DNA of 64,000 bases from Chitinivibrionales bacterium (GTDB lineage Bacteria; Fibrobacterota; Chitinivibrionia; Chitinivibrionales; FEN-1185). Shown piece after piece: positions 8,076-16,387 of this stretch (positions are counted from its first letter, which is position 1; each line of letters opens with the position of its first letter). Below the pieces are notes generated by a model. The model was given only the letters and a program-made list of their open reading frames with translations, had not been told where the DNA came from and ran no database searches. The stretch lies in assembly GCA_035516255.1 (NCBI GenBank), contig DATJAL010000051.1, forward strand, positions 62,001 through 126,000, given 5' to 3'. Made by a program: the position numbers and the translations under genes.

Positions 8076-8918
8076 ATGACCATCGAACTCGCGGGATTTT
8101 TGGCAATCATCGCGATTGTCTCGAGCGGCGCCGGTCTCTTGGGATCCCTTACCGGTCTGGGCGGGGGAATCATCATAATTCCGTTTCTTACGCTTGCGCT
8201 CGGGATCGACATCAGATACGCGATCGGCGCCTCCCTTGTGTCGGTCATTGCAACGTCGTCGGGCGCGGCCGCCGCCTATGTGCGGGAGGGCTTTACCAAT
8301 ATCCGCGTTGCCATGTTCCTGGAGATCGCCACCGTGAGCGGCGCCTTGAGCGGGACAGCGGCCGCCGCTTTGCTCCCGCCAGCGGCAATCGCGGTCCTGT
8401 TCGGGGCCGTGCTTCTTTATTCTTCCTACGCGACCGTCACGGGGAAAAAGGAAGAGGGCGCGGCCGCGGGCCCCGACCGGCTCGCCTCCCTGCTCGGCAT
8501 GGATGGGAGCTATCCTCTTGACGGAAGCGAACAATCGTATCATGTGCGGGCGGTGCCGGCCGGCATGGGCCTGATGGCGCTTGCGGGAATTCTGTCGGCC
8601 CTGCTCGGCATCGGGTCGGGCGCGCTCAAGGTGATCGCCATGGACCGTTTCATGAAAATGCCCTACAAGGCGTCGGCGGCCACGAGCAATTTCATGATCG
8701 GCGTCACCGCCGCCGCAAGCGCCGGCGTCTACCTGCACCGGGGATACATAGACCCCGTGCTTTCCCTGCCCGTGATGCTCGGCGTGCTGGCGGGATCCTT
8801 CGCGGGCAGCCGGATCTTGACAAGGGCGAGAACACGAGTGTTGCGCGCGGTGTTCGCGGCGGCCATCGCGCTGGCAGGCCTGGAAATGATCTGCAAGGGA
8901 ATTGCCGGGAGGTTCTGA
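8076..8918 (+). CDS. TauE/SafE-family anion exporter
   Basis: A 280-residue polytopic inner-membrane protein of the TauE/SafE (DUF81) family, which exports sulfite, sulfoacetate or related organic anions. The two family half-repeats start with GSLTGLGGGIIIIPFLTLALG (about 24-44) and GILSALLGIGSGALKVIAM (about 171-189), each followed by a helix with conserved Ala/Ser (ASLVSVIATSS; ATSNFMIGVTA). About eight transmembrane segments. The ATG follows AAAAAGGAG. It overlaps the next gene by one base, so the two are translationally coupled. The substrate cannot be told from sequence. Confidence 0.88.
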   Translation: MTIELAGFLAIIAIVSSGAGLLGSLTGLGGGIIIIPFLTLALGIDIRYAIGASLVSVIATSSGAAAAYVREGFTNIRVAMFLEIATVSGALSGTAAAALLPPAAIAVLFGAVLLYSSYATVTGKKEEGAAAGPDRLASLLGMDGSYPLDGSEQSYHVRAVPAGMGLMALAGILSALLGIGSGALKVIAMDRFMKMPYKASAATSNFMIGVTAAASAGVYLHRGYIDPVLSLPVMLGVLAGSFAGSRILTRARTRVLRAVFAAAIALAGLEMICKGIAGRF

Positions 8919-9301
8919 TGCCTGAAAAAAAGTTTGCGGACGGCAGGCGATTTGAGAAATTTATCGGAACGCTTCTTCGTATCGGAGTGATGCTGTCCGG
9001 CGCGGTGGCCGTGCTGGGGGGAGCGGTCCTTTTTCTCGGACACTCAGTTGCGCTTCCGCGTTTAGAACGGTTCGCCGGCGAGCCGCACGGCCTCACGAGC
9101 ATTCCCGGAATTCTCGGCTCGGCTTTTTCGCTCGACGGCCGCGGCCTTATCCAATTTGGATTGTTGGTGCTGATCGCGGTGCCGCTGTTTAGGGTGGCTT
9201 TTTCGGTCGTCGCCTTCACGTTGAGGCGCGACTGGCTCTATTGCGCGGTGACGGCCGCGGTTCTGGCATTGCTTGTGGGCTCTCTGCTGTGGGGAAGATG
9301 A
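8918..9301 (+). CDS. DUF1634 membrane protein, partner of the TauE-type exporter
   Basis: A 127-residue inner-membrane protein of the DUF1634 family, which is repeatedly encoded next to TauE-type transporters and is presumed to be an accessory subunit. Three hydrophobic segments are visible at about 20-43, 66-95 and 105-125. Its ATG overlaps the stop of the exporter gene (TGATG). No enzymatic motif is present. Confidence 0.8.
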   Translation: MPEKKFADGRRFEKFIGTLLRIGVMLSGAVAVLGGAVLFLGHSVALPRLERFAGEPHGLTSIPGILGSAFSLDGRGLIQFGLLVLIAVPLFRVAFSVVAFTLRRDWLYCAVTAAVLALLVGSLLWGR

Positions 9302-9317
9302 CGCGGCGGCGCCGCGG

Positions 9318-10520
9318 TCAATACTCCGGTTTGTACCCTATTTTCTTTATGACCTCCCTGAAATTCTCCGCCTTCCTGTCGTTTTTCCCGTAATATTTCA
9401 GGAACATGTTGAGATCGTCCGCCGCCTTCCTGTTTTCCCTTACGTCAACATACGCCAGTCCGCGGTCCAGATAGCATTCGGCATCGGTCGGGGAGAGCTC
9501 GATGGCCCTGTTGAAGTCGGTAATGGCCTGCTCCTGCTGGTGCCGCTTTGCATACACTATGCCGCGGTGGAAATAGGCCTTGGCACTATGGCTGTCGAGG
9601 GCAATCGCCTTCGTCAGATCGGCCAGGGCCAGGTCGGCTTTTCCCTGTTTATCGTAAAGCAAGCCGCGGTCATAATAGGCGTCGGCATCGGCGGAATCGT
9701 AAAAGACCGCGTAGTTGTATTCGGCAAGCGCCTTGTCGTTTTGGCCCAGAAACGCGTAGGCGTTGCCGAGGTTCGCATGCGCCGAGGCGTTGTCCCTCAC
9801 CAGATGCGCGGCTTTCGCGTATTCCCTGGCCGCATTGCTGTCTTTGTCCATTTTCGTGTACAGCAGGCCGAGCGCCATGTGGACGTCGAAATCGGTGAAA
9901 CCATTGGTAAGCGCGGCATTGTAGTCTTCGAGCGCCTTGTCGTTCATGTCAAGCCGTTCATACGCCCTGCCGCGGTTGTAGAACGCCTTTGTGTCGCGCG
10001 GGTCATTTGCAATGCAAAAGGTAAAATCGTTGATCGCGTTCTGGAACAATCCCAATGCATAACAGGAAAGTCCCCTGTTGAAAAACGCATGAGTGTCATT
10101 TGGTTTCAGGCGGGTGGCCGCGCTGAAATCCGCCACGGCCGAGTCGTTTCTTCCCATCCTCATATAAAGAATGCCGCGGCTGAAATAGGGTGCCTCGTCT
10201 TTGGGGTTGACCTCGATTTCGGCGGAAAAACTCTTTAAGGCCGCCTTGTCATCGTTCAATTCGTAATAGGCCTGCCCCAGATTGAAATATGCCTGAGAAT
10301 CCCGCGGGTTCGCGGCGATGACCCTGTTGAAACATTCTATTGACTTTTCATAATCTCCGTGCTTAAAATATCCCAGCCCTTCGGTCCACGCATCGGACAA
10401 CGCGGACTGAGCGGGAATGATTACCGGTTTTTTTGATGTACCTGATTTTTCACCGGAAGCGAATGAAAGAACGCCCGCAACGGCAATCGCCAGGAAACAG
10501 TTCCAGGGTCTTTTTGTCAT
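9318..10520 (-). CDS. Secreted TPR-repeat protein
   Basis: A 400-residue exported scaffold protein. After a signal peptide (about 1-22) it holds about ten consecutive tetratricopeptide repeats (about 40-385) with the usual W-LG-Y-A-FAxAIxxxP pattern, e.g. YFKHGDYEKSIECFNRVI and YAKRHQQEQAITDFNRAI. TPR arrays bind partner proteins; no partner is evident. It is the last gene of a minus-strand series (11901 to 9318) that includes a membrane protein and a dienelactone hydrolase, with a 43-base gap before it. Confidence 0.85.
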   Translation of the reverse strand: MTKRPWNCFLAIAVAGVLSFASGEKSGTSKKPVIIPAQSALSDAWTEGLGYFKHGDYEKSIECFNRVIAANPRDSQAYFNLGQAYYELNDDKAALKSFSAEIEVNPKDEAPYFSRGILYMRMGRNDSAVADFSAATRLKPNDTHAFFNRGLSCYALGLFQNAINDFTFCIANDPRDTKAFYNRGRAYERLDMNDKALEDYNAALTNGFTDFDVHMALGLLYTKMDKDSNAAREYAKAAHLVRDNASAHANLGNAYAFLGQNDKALAEYNYAVFYDSADADAYYDRGLLYDKQGKADLALADLTKAIALDSHSAKAYFHRGIVYAKRHQQEQAITDFNRAIELSPTDAECYLDRGLAYVDVRENRKAADDLNMFLKYYGKNDRKAENFREVIKKIGYKPEY

Positions 10521-10563
10521 GAAATTCTCCCTTACTCAAGTACCATAAGGTAAAGGGAAAAAT

Positions 10564-11373
10564 CTACGGACGGTCATGTCTGCCGTTTGCAAACAACTCC
10601 TGAAAGAACAATTTCATATACTCCCATGCCCGCGCCGCCGACAGGGGATTGTACGCGGCGCCCTTGCTTTTATCACTGCCCGAGGCGGGATTGGTAAAAC
10701 CGTGCACCGTGTTCGAAAACATGACCATCTGCCAATCGGCGCCGGCTTTCGACAGCATGTCCTCCATCGTCCGGATGGCGTCCTGCGGGGTGGTCGGGTC
10801 CTCGGCTCCGTGGAGAAAAAGGAATTTGGCCTTGATGTTCCCGAGGTCCTCCTGTTTGGGCGGGAACAGGCCGCCGTGGAACGCGACCACACCGTTTACT
10901 TTTGCGCCGCTGTAGGCGAGTTCGAGCATCGCGGACCCGCCGAAGCAGTATCCGATGCCGGCCACGCGCGAAGAATCCACCAAGGGCTGGCGCAGCAGCA
11001 CGGCCAGCCCCTCCCTGATCCTTTGGCGCAAGAGCGGGGTGCCGCGCACCGCCCCCGCCATCTTTGCCGCGGCTTTGGAGTCTGCCGCAACGGCCCCGTT
11101 GCCGTACATGTCGACCGCAAAAGCTACGTAGCCCAGCTCGGCAAGCTTTTTCGTCTGCCCCTTGGTAAAATCACCGAGGCCCCACCAGTCGTGGCAGACA
11201 AGGATCCCCGGCCGCCGTGTCTCAAGCGCTTTGTCGTACGCCAGAAACCCCTTGCAGGTCAGGGTGTCTACTTTGTAAATAACCTCTTTTGTCACGATTG
11301 CGGCCCCCGCATTGTCGAACATCAGAAGCATGGATGCGATGAACATGAACGGTTTCATGGGAACCACCTTCAT
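10564..11373 (-). CDS. Secreted dienelactone hydrolase-family protein
   Basis: A 269-residue alpha/beta-hydrolase of the DLH family with an N-terminal signal peptide (about 1-24). The family's cysteine nucleophile is in GIGYCFGGS (Cys about 143), the acid is Asp in HGAEDPTTP and the base is His in NTVHGFTNP. Family members open enol-lactones such as dienelactone, but many exported relatives have unknown ester or peptide-like substrates. The gene starts 12 bases after the stop of the upstream membrane protein, so the two are co-transcribed. The second in-frame ATG (MKPFMF) could also be the start. Confidence 0.87.
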   Translation of the reverse strand: MKVVPMKPFMFIASMLLMFDNAGAAIVTKEVIYKVDTLTCKGFLAYDKALETRRPGILVCHDWWGLGDFTKGQTKKLAELGYVAFAVDMYGNGAVAADSKAAAKMAGAVRGTPLLRQRIREGLAVLLRQPLVDSSRVAGIGYCFGGSAMLELAYSGAKVNGVVAFHGGLFPPKQEDLGNIKAKFLFLHGAEDPTTPQDAIRTMEDMLSKAGADWQMVMFSNTVHGFTNPASGSDKSKGAAYNPLSAARAWEYMKLFFQELFANGRHDRP

Positions 11374-11385
11374 TCCGCACGCGCA

Positions 11386-11901
11386 TTATTTGGTCTGACC
11401 GTGCAGCACGATATCGCCGATGCGGAACAGCGCGTAGAGCGCGGTGGCCGGTATACCCGCAACAAGAAGAATCGGTATCCACAGGCCGTTGAACCTGTTC
11501 AGTTTTGCCATGTCAAGCGACACCAGAATGGTCAGGAGAATGTTGATGATCAGCACCACGGCGCAGAAGATAAGGCCCATGACGACGTGCCTGAGGTACA
11601 TGCCGTGCATCGGGAACCGTGCATGATACATGCCCATGCCCCACGGCCGGCCCTGTTCTTCCATTTCTTCCCTGAAGTTGTGTTCGTATCGCTCTTTGTC
11701 AAGGGCATACTTCCCCGCGCGTTCTTCAAGCCCGAGCTGGCGCTCGTGGAGGCTGAGACGCGCCGAGTCCTTGACAAGGCCTTTTTCCTCCATTTGCATG
11801 GTGTCATGCATGGCCGTTTTCGGCATGAGGACGGGTTTGGCCTGCGGCAGCGCGAGATTTGCGACCGCGGCGATCATCAGAATGCAAAGAATCCTTTTCA
11901 T
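11386..11901 (-). CDS. Exported coiled-coil/two-helix membrane protein, unknown
   Basis: A 171-residue protein without a recognised family. It has a signal peptide (MKRILCILMIAAVANLALP), a charged helical segment rich in Glu, Lys and Arg (about 40-85), and two transmembrane helices (about 108-130 and 143-165). The membrane-proximal PWGMGMYHARFPMHGMYLRH stretch is rich in Met and His, which could bind metal, though this is speculative. It is first in the series with the dienelactone hydrolase and the TPR protein. Sigma-54-type promoter 42 bases upstream. Confidence 0.65.
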   Translation of the reverse strand: MKRILCILMIAAVANLALPQAKPVLMPKTAMHDTMQMEEKGLVKDSARLSLHERQLGLEERAGKYALDKERYEHNFREEMEEQGRPWGMGMYHARFPMHGMYLRHVVMGLIFCAVVLIINILLTILVSLDMAKLNRFNGLWIPILLVAGIPATALYALFRIGDIVLHGQTK

Positions 11902-11942
11902 GGAACCTCCTTTAAAAAAGTTTGGAACGTCGTAAAATGTCC

Positions 11943-11956
11943 GCGAATTTTATGCC
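11943..11956 (-). promoter_or_regulatory. Sigma-54-type promoter of the 11901-9318 gene series
   Basis: Minus-strand TGGCATAAAATTCGCGG, GG-N10-GC with one mismatch at -12 (TCGC for TTGC), 42 bases from the start at 11901. Confidence 0.65.
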
Positions 11957-12071
11957 ATTGGCCCGCATGTCAATGAGTTTTTATATTTTTAATAAAAATT
12001 GACGGTGACTGCTTAAGATTGTCAATTTCGAGAGAGCAATTACCGTAATTGCAAAAATGTGGGCACGTGAT

Positions 12072-12108
12072 AAAAAGGGACAAAGGATCTGGTATTCCCT
12101 TGTCCCTT
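12072..12108 (-). terminator. Rho-independent terminator of the Rieske gene
   Basis: AAGGGACAA (12075-12083) pairs with TTGTCCCTT (12100-12108). On the minus strand the stem is followed by TTTTTA, as expected after the gene ending at 12120. Confidence 0.75.
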
Positions 12109-12119
12109 CAATAAAACCA

Positions 12120-12578
12120 TCAGGAAGTCATGTCCTTGATGGTGAGGGTGGTGCCGGACAAAACCGCAGAAAATGCCTCTAGGTTTTTTTTGGCGGGGCC
12201 GTGAGTGACTTTTCCCGTTGCGTCGAATTTCGAGCCATGGCAGGGGCAGGTAATCACATGGTTTGCCGGAAGCGGGACCTCGCATCCCCAATGGGTGCAT
12301 TTTGAGGAAAATGCGGCGACGTCGCTTTCCGATATCCGGCTCACGATGATCGGTTTCTTAGCATCATGCGGATTGGGTATCTTCATCGCGCCGCCTGCTT
12401 GCGAGAGCGCAGCATATTTTGGATCCGACAGGTCAAGCGTTATGGGCTGCATGGGAAGCGGGGGCTTGCCGCTTGATGCCTCGGATTCGAATCCAACCAG
12501 GGGAGCGGCAATTGCCGCGGCCAAGGCCGTTGTTCCCGTTCTGATAAAATCACGGCGCGAAATGTTTGATTTTGACAT
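12120..12578 (-). CDS. Tat-exported Rieske [2Fe-2S] protein
   Basis: A 152-residue Rieske protein. The N terminus carries a twin-arginine signal (SRRDFIRTG, about 8-16). The cluster ligands are visible as CTHWGC (Cys94, His96, with Cys99) and CPCHGS (Cys111, His114, with Cys113); the extra Cys pair would form the stabilising disulfide. Such proteins pass electrons in bc1-type complexes or as arsenite-oxidase-type small subunits. No cytochrome b, cytochrome c or molybdoenzyme is adjacent, so its electron partner is unknown. It stands alone with its own terminator and a near-consensus sigma-54 site. Confidence 0.88.
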   Translation of the reverse strand: MSKSNISRRDFIRTGTTALAAAIAAPLVGFESEASSGKPPLPMQPITLDLSDPKYAALSQAGGAMKIPNPHDAKKPIIVSRISESDVAAFSSKCTHWGCEVPLPANHVITCPCHGSKFDATGKVTHGPAKKNLEAFSAVLSGTTLTIKDMTS

Positions 12579-12605
12579 AAAACCTCCTTTGGAATGAAAT
12601 AATAA

Positions 12606-12619
12606 TCAACTTTTATGCC
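12606..12619 (-). promoter_or_regulatory. Possible sigma-54-type promoter of the Rieske gene
   Basis: Minus-strand TGGCATAAAAGTTGAT: perfect -24 element and spacing, but TTGA replaces TTGC at -12. It lies 28 bases from the start. Confidence 0.45.
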
Positions 12620-12689
12620 ACTTCCGCATTTTTAAACCGGAAATCAAATATTTAAGCGCACATTGCGGATGGAGATAAAAAATCAATAA

Positions 12690-12723
12690 AAAACCGGCTC
12701 CACCTTTCCCTTCCGGAGCCGGT
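12690..12723 (-). terminator. Rho-independent terminator of the Hsp20 gene
   Basis: ACCGGCTCC (12693-12701) and GGAGCCGGT (12715-12723) form a perfect 9-bp stem. On the minus strand it is followed by TTTTTTATTGATTTTTTA. It sits 45 bases after the Hsp20 stop. Confidence 0.88.
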
Positions 12724-12767
12724 CCTCTAACACCACGTTACCCGGAGACTTCACGCTCCGGTTTTAA

Positions 12768-13208
12768 TCAGTCAATTTTGACCTCAATAGCCTTAGAAAC
12801 CGCCTCCCCGGTTTTTTTAAGGATCAGTTCAAGGACGCCGCTCTTGTAATGCGCTTCCACTTTCTTGTCGTCAACATGCGAGGGGAGCGTAAACGATCTG
12901 CAGAAGCTTCCGAAGCTTCTTTCCAGATGATAATACGTCCCTTTCTTGCTTTCGCGTTTCGTTTCCTCTTTCTCGCCGCTGATGGTAAGCGTCCTGTTTT
13001 CAACATTTATCGAGATGTCGTCCTTTTCCAGACCAGGCAGGTCCGCCCTAAGAATAAAAGAATCGGGCCGTTCGATGATGTCAACCCTCGGCCACATGCC
13101 TCCAGTAAATTCACGGTCCCACCTGCTGAAAAAGCTGTCCGCAAAAAAGTCCTCGAACAATGGCGCCACTGACGTTTCTGGCCATTCATACCTGACAAGT
13201 TCTGACAT
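12768..13208 (-). CDS. Hsp20/alpha-crystallin small heat-shock protein
   Basis: A 146-residue cytoplasmic holdase chaperone. The alpha-crystallin domain (about 42-140) begins PRVDIIERPDSFILRADLPG, includes VENRTLTISGEKEE and ends with the V-x-A-x-x-x-x-G-V-L-E-L motif (VEAHYKSGVLELILKK). The IxI/V tail is weak (KAIEVKID). The start at 13208 is chosen over 13238 because GGGGAGGTGATT lies at the right distance. A strong terminator follows. A loose GG-N10-GC match at 13249-13262 is too weak to call as a sigma-54 promoter, and no CIRCE element was found. Confidence 0.93.
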   Translation of the reverse strand: MSELVRYEWPETSVAPLFEDFFADSFFSRWDREFTGGMWPRVDIIERPDSFILRADLPGLEKDDISINVENRTLTISGEKEETKRESKKGTYYHLERSFGSFCRSFTLPSHVDDKKVEAHYKSGVLELILKKTGEAVSKAIEVKID

Positions 13209-13334
13209 ACTAATCACCTCCCCTCGGTCATCTTTCAAATAGTATACGGCGGGAACAGCACCGGTATTTAATAAATTCCGCTTCCATTTTTAGCTGCGCG
13301 GATTTTGATAAATGTTTTATTTGATGATAAGATT

Positions 13335-13348
13335 GGCCCCAAAATTGC
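13335..13348 (+). promoter_or_regulatory. Sigma-54-type promoter of the GGDEF-like gene
   Basis: Plus-strand TTGGCCCCAAAATTGCAT, GG-N10-GC with TTGC, 81 bases before the ATG at 13429. It lies inside the longest open frame (from 13312), which argues for the later start. Confidence 0.65.
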
Positions 13349-13428
13349 ATTTTTTTACGTGTAAGAGGAAGGGAAAAAAGTGTGGGCTTTTAAAAACTGC
13401 GCTTCGCCATGAGCGAAAGGATGGTTTT

Positions 13429-13902
13429 ATGGAAGATACCATGGTTTTCGAGCCGAAAACCGCTGAACTGAAGACCGAGGATTTTTTCCGCCAGACACTG
13501 GTGCTTGAACGAAAACGGACCGAACGGTCGGGAAGGCCGTTCCTGGTGGTGTTGCTTGACGTTGAGCAATTGCTGAAGGACCCGGCCAGGGAGCCGAGAG
13601 TCCTCGTGGAGACCTTGACATCGGCGTTGAGCGCTTCCACCCGGGATATCGACGTGAAGGGCTGGTACCGGATCAACGCAATGATCGGCATCATCTGCAC
13701 CGAAGTGACAAGGTCGATGCAGGACCTGGTTGTCGCAAAAATCAAGAAAAGACTCGTTACCGGCTTTGACCCGCTTGAAGTGGGGAAAATGGGAATGTAC
13801 CTTATCCATTATCCCGATTTCGAAAACGCGACAGGCCGCACCGGCAAGACGCCCCCGATTCCCGAGTTATGGCCCGAGAGAAAAGGCGTGTTTTTTTCAT
13901 AG
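13429..13902 (+). CDS. Degenerate GGDEF-like single-domain protein
   Basis: A 157-residue cytoplasmic protein with the outline of a diguanylate cyclase fold. ELKRTERSGRPFLVVLLDVE-type sequence (about 28-45) matches the first helix and strand, and a second half (GWYRINAMIGIICTEV, about 80-95) sits where the active-site loop would be, but no GG(D/E)EF is present. Similar catalytically empty domains occur near exopolysaccharide sugar transferases. No such neighbour is here. The start at 13429 is supported by GCGAAAGGATGG upstream and by the promoter at 13335. The assignment rests on pattern only. Confidence 0.5.
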   Translation: MEDTMVFEPKTAELKTEDFFRQTLVLERKRTERSGRPFLVVLLDVEQLLKDPAREPRVLVETLTSALSASTRDIDVKGWYRINAMIGIICTEVTRSMQDLVVAKIKKRLVTGFDPLEVGKMGMYLIHYPDFENATGRTGKTPPIPELWPERKGVFFS

Positions 13903-14011
13903 CTGGAATTGCCGCCAGGCAAATGTGTTTACTGGACACGAGCGATTGTCGGGCCGAAGACCGCCAAGAGGTCGCGGGGCATATTTGTTCGCCGGGATGT
14001 GTGATTCGTCT

Positions 14012-15463
14012 TTATTTCATGCCTATTTTATTGTTATTTTCCTGAACCTTTAACCGGTCGTCGACCGACACGACGCCGGTGGTCTGGGAGGCGACCCATC
14101 CCGCTTCCTCGCGCTGTACCCGGTTGTCAACCGTGCCCGTCAGGACCGCATTGCCCTCCTTCACATTGATGATGATTTTGTCCAGCAGCAGCCACGTGTC
14201 CCAATTCGCGGCGAGACGGTCGAAGATGCGAGCCTTGAGCGTGTCATCTGAAGTCACCGGCACCCATTCCACGATTAAATTGTCTTTGATATCCTTGACT
14301 CCGATAATTCCCGCCACATCCTTGTCGACGCACGATTTTTCGTAGTCCGAGTTGACGTTGCCTTTGAGGCTGACGACGCCGTCAAGCACGTAAAAATCCA
14401 CCTTGTCTCCACCGATCCGGTAGTCGGACGCGAGGGCGTCCCTAATGTCCATGTACAGGCCGGCATCGTCCCGCCAAACCCCTTTGACCACGAGGAGATT
14501 ATTGACCCATTCCACGCCCGCAATTTGCTCCACGTCCCGCTCGGCGAGTTGTTTCTGGTAGTAGCTGGGGACCGAACCGGTCAGGGTGATCGCCCCGTGC
14601 TGGTCCTGGACTTTTATGGCGCCGGGCACGTCGAACCGCGGATCGAGCGACAGTTCTTCCCGTATCATAGCGGACAGCGCCGAATCGGGAATCTCGCGTA
14701 AATTGTTTGCGGTCTTTTCCGATTTGGGCCAGGCCACCTTCAGGTCGTTTTTGACATCGGTAACGTTGAAAAGGTTCATCAGGTCATCCTCTGCCCGGTC
14801 CTTCTCATATACGTTGTGGGTCTCTCCGTTGAGCGTGGCAACGCCGTTCTTCACGGAAACGGTGATCGGCAGCCCGGTAAGGTAAACGTCGCGGGAGAGT
14901 TTCGCCGCCGCATTCTTCCGGATTTCCATGTCGGCGGGTTTGATTTCGTACGCCACCGCGAGATGGTTGTCAACCGACTTCACGCCCCTCACTTCGGCCG
15001 CGAGAAGTGATACCTCATTTTTTTCAGCCGCCGAGCCGACCGTCCCTCTGAGAACGACCACGCCGTTCTCAACTGAAACGCCGACGTTCTCGGACTTGAT
15101 GAATGAGCTGCGGATGATGCGCCGCCGCAGATCCTGGCGGATTTCAGCGTCGAGGCGGTAGGCGGGTTTCACCTCGAGTTTGTCAATGACGGCCTGCACG
15201 CCTCTGATCTTCTTTGCCTCTAGGTCGGCGAATTCCTTTTCGGCAAGTGTCGTGACGGTTCCGTCGAGTGTCACAATCCCTTCAATTGATTTGACGGCGA
15301 TGTCACCGGACTTCACCCTTGGATCGCTCGCGAGCGCCGACCGTACCCAGCCGACGATCGTCTCGTCGGTGGGCCGCCCGGATGCGGGGACGGCCGCCGT
15401 CGTGAGGCCCGAAAGGGCAAAAAGAAAAACACATGCCTTGACATAATGTGGATGAGCAACCAT
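14012..15463 (-). CDS. Second secreted protein with six BON domains
   Basis: A 483-residue exported paralogue of the protein at 4437-5951. Signal peptide (about 1-25), then six BON units with the core strands GIVTLDGTVTT, GVVVLRGTVGS, GVATLNGETHN, GAITLTGSVPS, GVVSLKGNVNS and GNAVLTGTVDN. Repeats of equal rank resemble each other across the two proteins more than neighbours within one (for example VENGVVVLRGTV versus VESGVVVLSGTV in repeat 2), so the six-fold protein was duplicated whole. It follows an SRPBCC gene by 45 bases and may be read from that transcript; no sigma-54-type site was found directly upstream. Confidence 0.87.
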   Translation of the reverse strand: MVAHPHYVKACVFLFALSGLTTAAVPASGRPTDETIVGWVRSALASDPRVKSGDIAVKSIEGIVTLDGTVTTLAEKEFADLEAKKIRGVQAVIDKLEVKPAYRLDAEIRQDLRRRIIRSSFIKSENVGVSVENGVVVLRGTVGSAAEKNEVSLLAAEVRGVKSVDNHLAVAYEIKPADMEIRKNAAAKLSRDVYLTGLPITVSVKNGVATLNGETHNVYEKDRAEDDLMNLFNVTDVKNDLKVAWPKSEKTANNLREIPDSALSAMIREELSLDPRFDVPGAIKVQDQHGAITLTGSVPSYYQKQLAERDVEQIAGVEWVNNLLVVKGVWRDDAGLYMDIRDALASDYRIGGDKVDFYVLDGVVSLKGNVNSDYEKSCVDKDVAGIIGVKDIKDNLIVEWVPVTSDDTLKARIFDRLAANWDTWLLLDKIIINVKEGNAVLTGTVDNRVQREEAGWVASQTTGVVSVDDRLKVQENNNKIGMK

Positions 15464-15508
15464 ACTTTACCTCCCTTATTCGGAATGTGCTGTGAAATGT
15501 TCGGCAAA

Positions 15509-15943
15509 TCATTCTTCAACCGTTTTTTTGAGCCCCTCCAGCATCGCTTCCCAGTTTTTTTGGGAATGATCCCGTGCCGCTTCGGTCGGGTTGCCGTCTT
15601 GCGTCAATGCAACGCGGGTCAGGTTGTTCTCTTCTGTCAAATCGATGGAGACGGTGTGGTAGTTTTCGGGAACGTCCGGCAGCCCCGAAAGCGGGCTGAA
15701 ATGGGTGTACCGCAGGGCTTTTCCGGGGGTGATGGCGAGAATTATGCCTTTGTCAATATAGAGCTTTCCCTCCCATACGCCGCGCCAGATGATCGGGCTG
15801 CCTTTGCGCCACGCCGACTCGACATTTGTCCCGAACAGGTATCTTCTGATCGCGGCTGGATCGACCAGGGCCTTCCAGACTTTTTTCCTGCCCGCGTTGA
15901 CGGTAATGGAAGCCTGCGCCACAAACCCTTTGTCCATGTGCAC
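15509..15943 (-). CDS. SRPBCC / AHSA1-type ligand-binding domain protein
   Basis: A 144-residue cytoplasmic protein of the START/AHA1-C-like superfamily. The family opening, ITVNAGRKKVWKALVDPAAI (about 12-31), leads to a beta-grasp cavity and a final long helix (NWEAMLEGLKKTVEE). Such proteins bind hydrophobic ligands or cochaperone surfaces; the ligand is unknown. It begins four bases after the DUF1761 stop and lies in a minus-strand row of small stress-type genes (YciI, DUF1761, SRPBCC, BON). Confidence 0.85.
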   Translation of the reverse strand: MHMDKGFVAQASITVNAGRKKVWKALVDPAAIRRYLFGTNVESAWRKGSPIIWRGVWEGKLYIDKGIILAITPGKALRYTHFSPLSGLPDVPENYHTVSIDLTEENNLTRVALTQDGNPTEAARDHSQKNWEAMLEGLKKTVEE

Positions 15944-15947
15944 CTTC

Positions 15948-16352
15948 CTATTTCCACGCCGACAGCAGCGCGCCCATGGCGAGCAGCGAAATGAGCCAAT
16001 AGGCGCTGTTCAGAAGCCAGAGCGGCCAAGGCCTTTTTTCGTAGATCACCATGCCGAGCTTCACCGGCGCAACAAATCCCAGCCAGTAAAAAAATCCTGC
16101 CGCAAGCCCTCCGCCGGCGCCGCCGGCATTACGATACGCATTCCCGAAAATCACCGCGTACGCCAGGACATAGCTCATTAAAAGCGAACCGACGACGCCG
16201 AGAACAATGCCGCTCAACGAAATCGTCATTTGCGGAATTCCGGACATCCGCCGCCAGGACTTGCCGAAAATCACGCCGTACCAGAGCATGCCGAGGACGT
16301 AATTGACAAACGCAGCAACGAGCACGGCCATATAATTTATGGGGACCCCCAT
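15948..16352 (-). CDS. DUF1761 small membrane protein
   Basis: A 134-residue inner-membrane protein of the DUF1761 family (function unknown). It has four hydrophobic segments and the typical start INYMAVLVAAFVNYVLGMLWYG-like helix with the conserved LWYGVIFGKSW. ATG 16352 is chosen because AAAGGATCG precedes it; an upstream in-frame ATG at 16391 would overlap the YciI gene. It is probably co-transcribed with its neighbours on both sides. Confidence 0.82.
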   Translation of the reverse strand: MGVPINYMAVLVAAFVNYVLGMLWYGVIFGKSWRRMSGIPQMTISLSGIVLGVVGSLLMSYVLAYAVIFGNAYRNAGGAGGGLAAGFFYWLGFVAPVKLGMVIYEKRPWPLWLLNSAYWLISLLAMGALLSAWK

Positions 16353-16387
16353 CAACGATCCTTTCTTTTGCGCGCGTTTTGCCGCCG

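Noticed and set aside
10576-11976. Plus-strand open frame of 466 codons
   Set aside because: Spans two well-supported minus-strand genes in antisense; composition is not protein-like.
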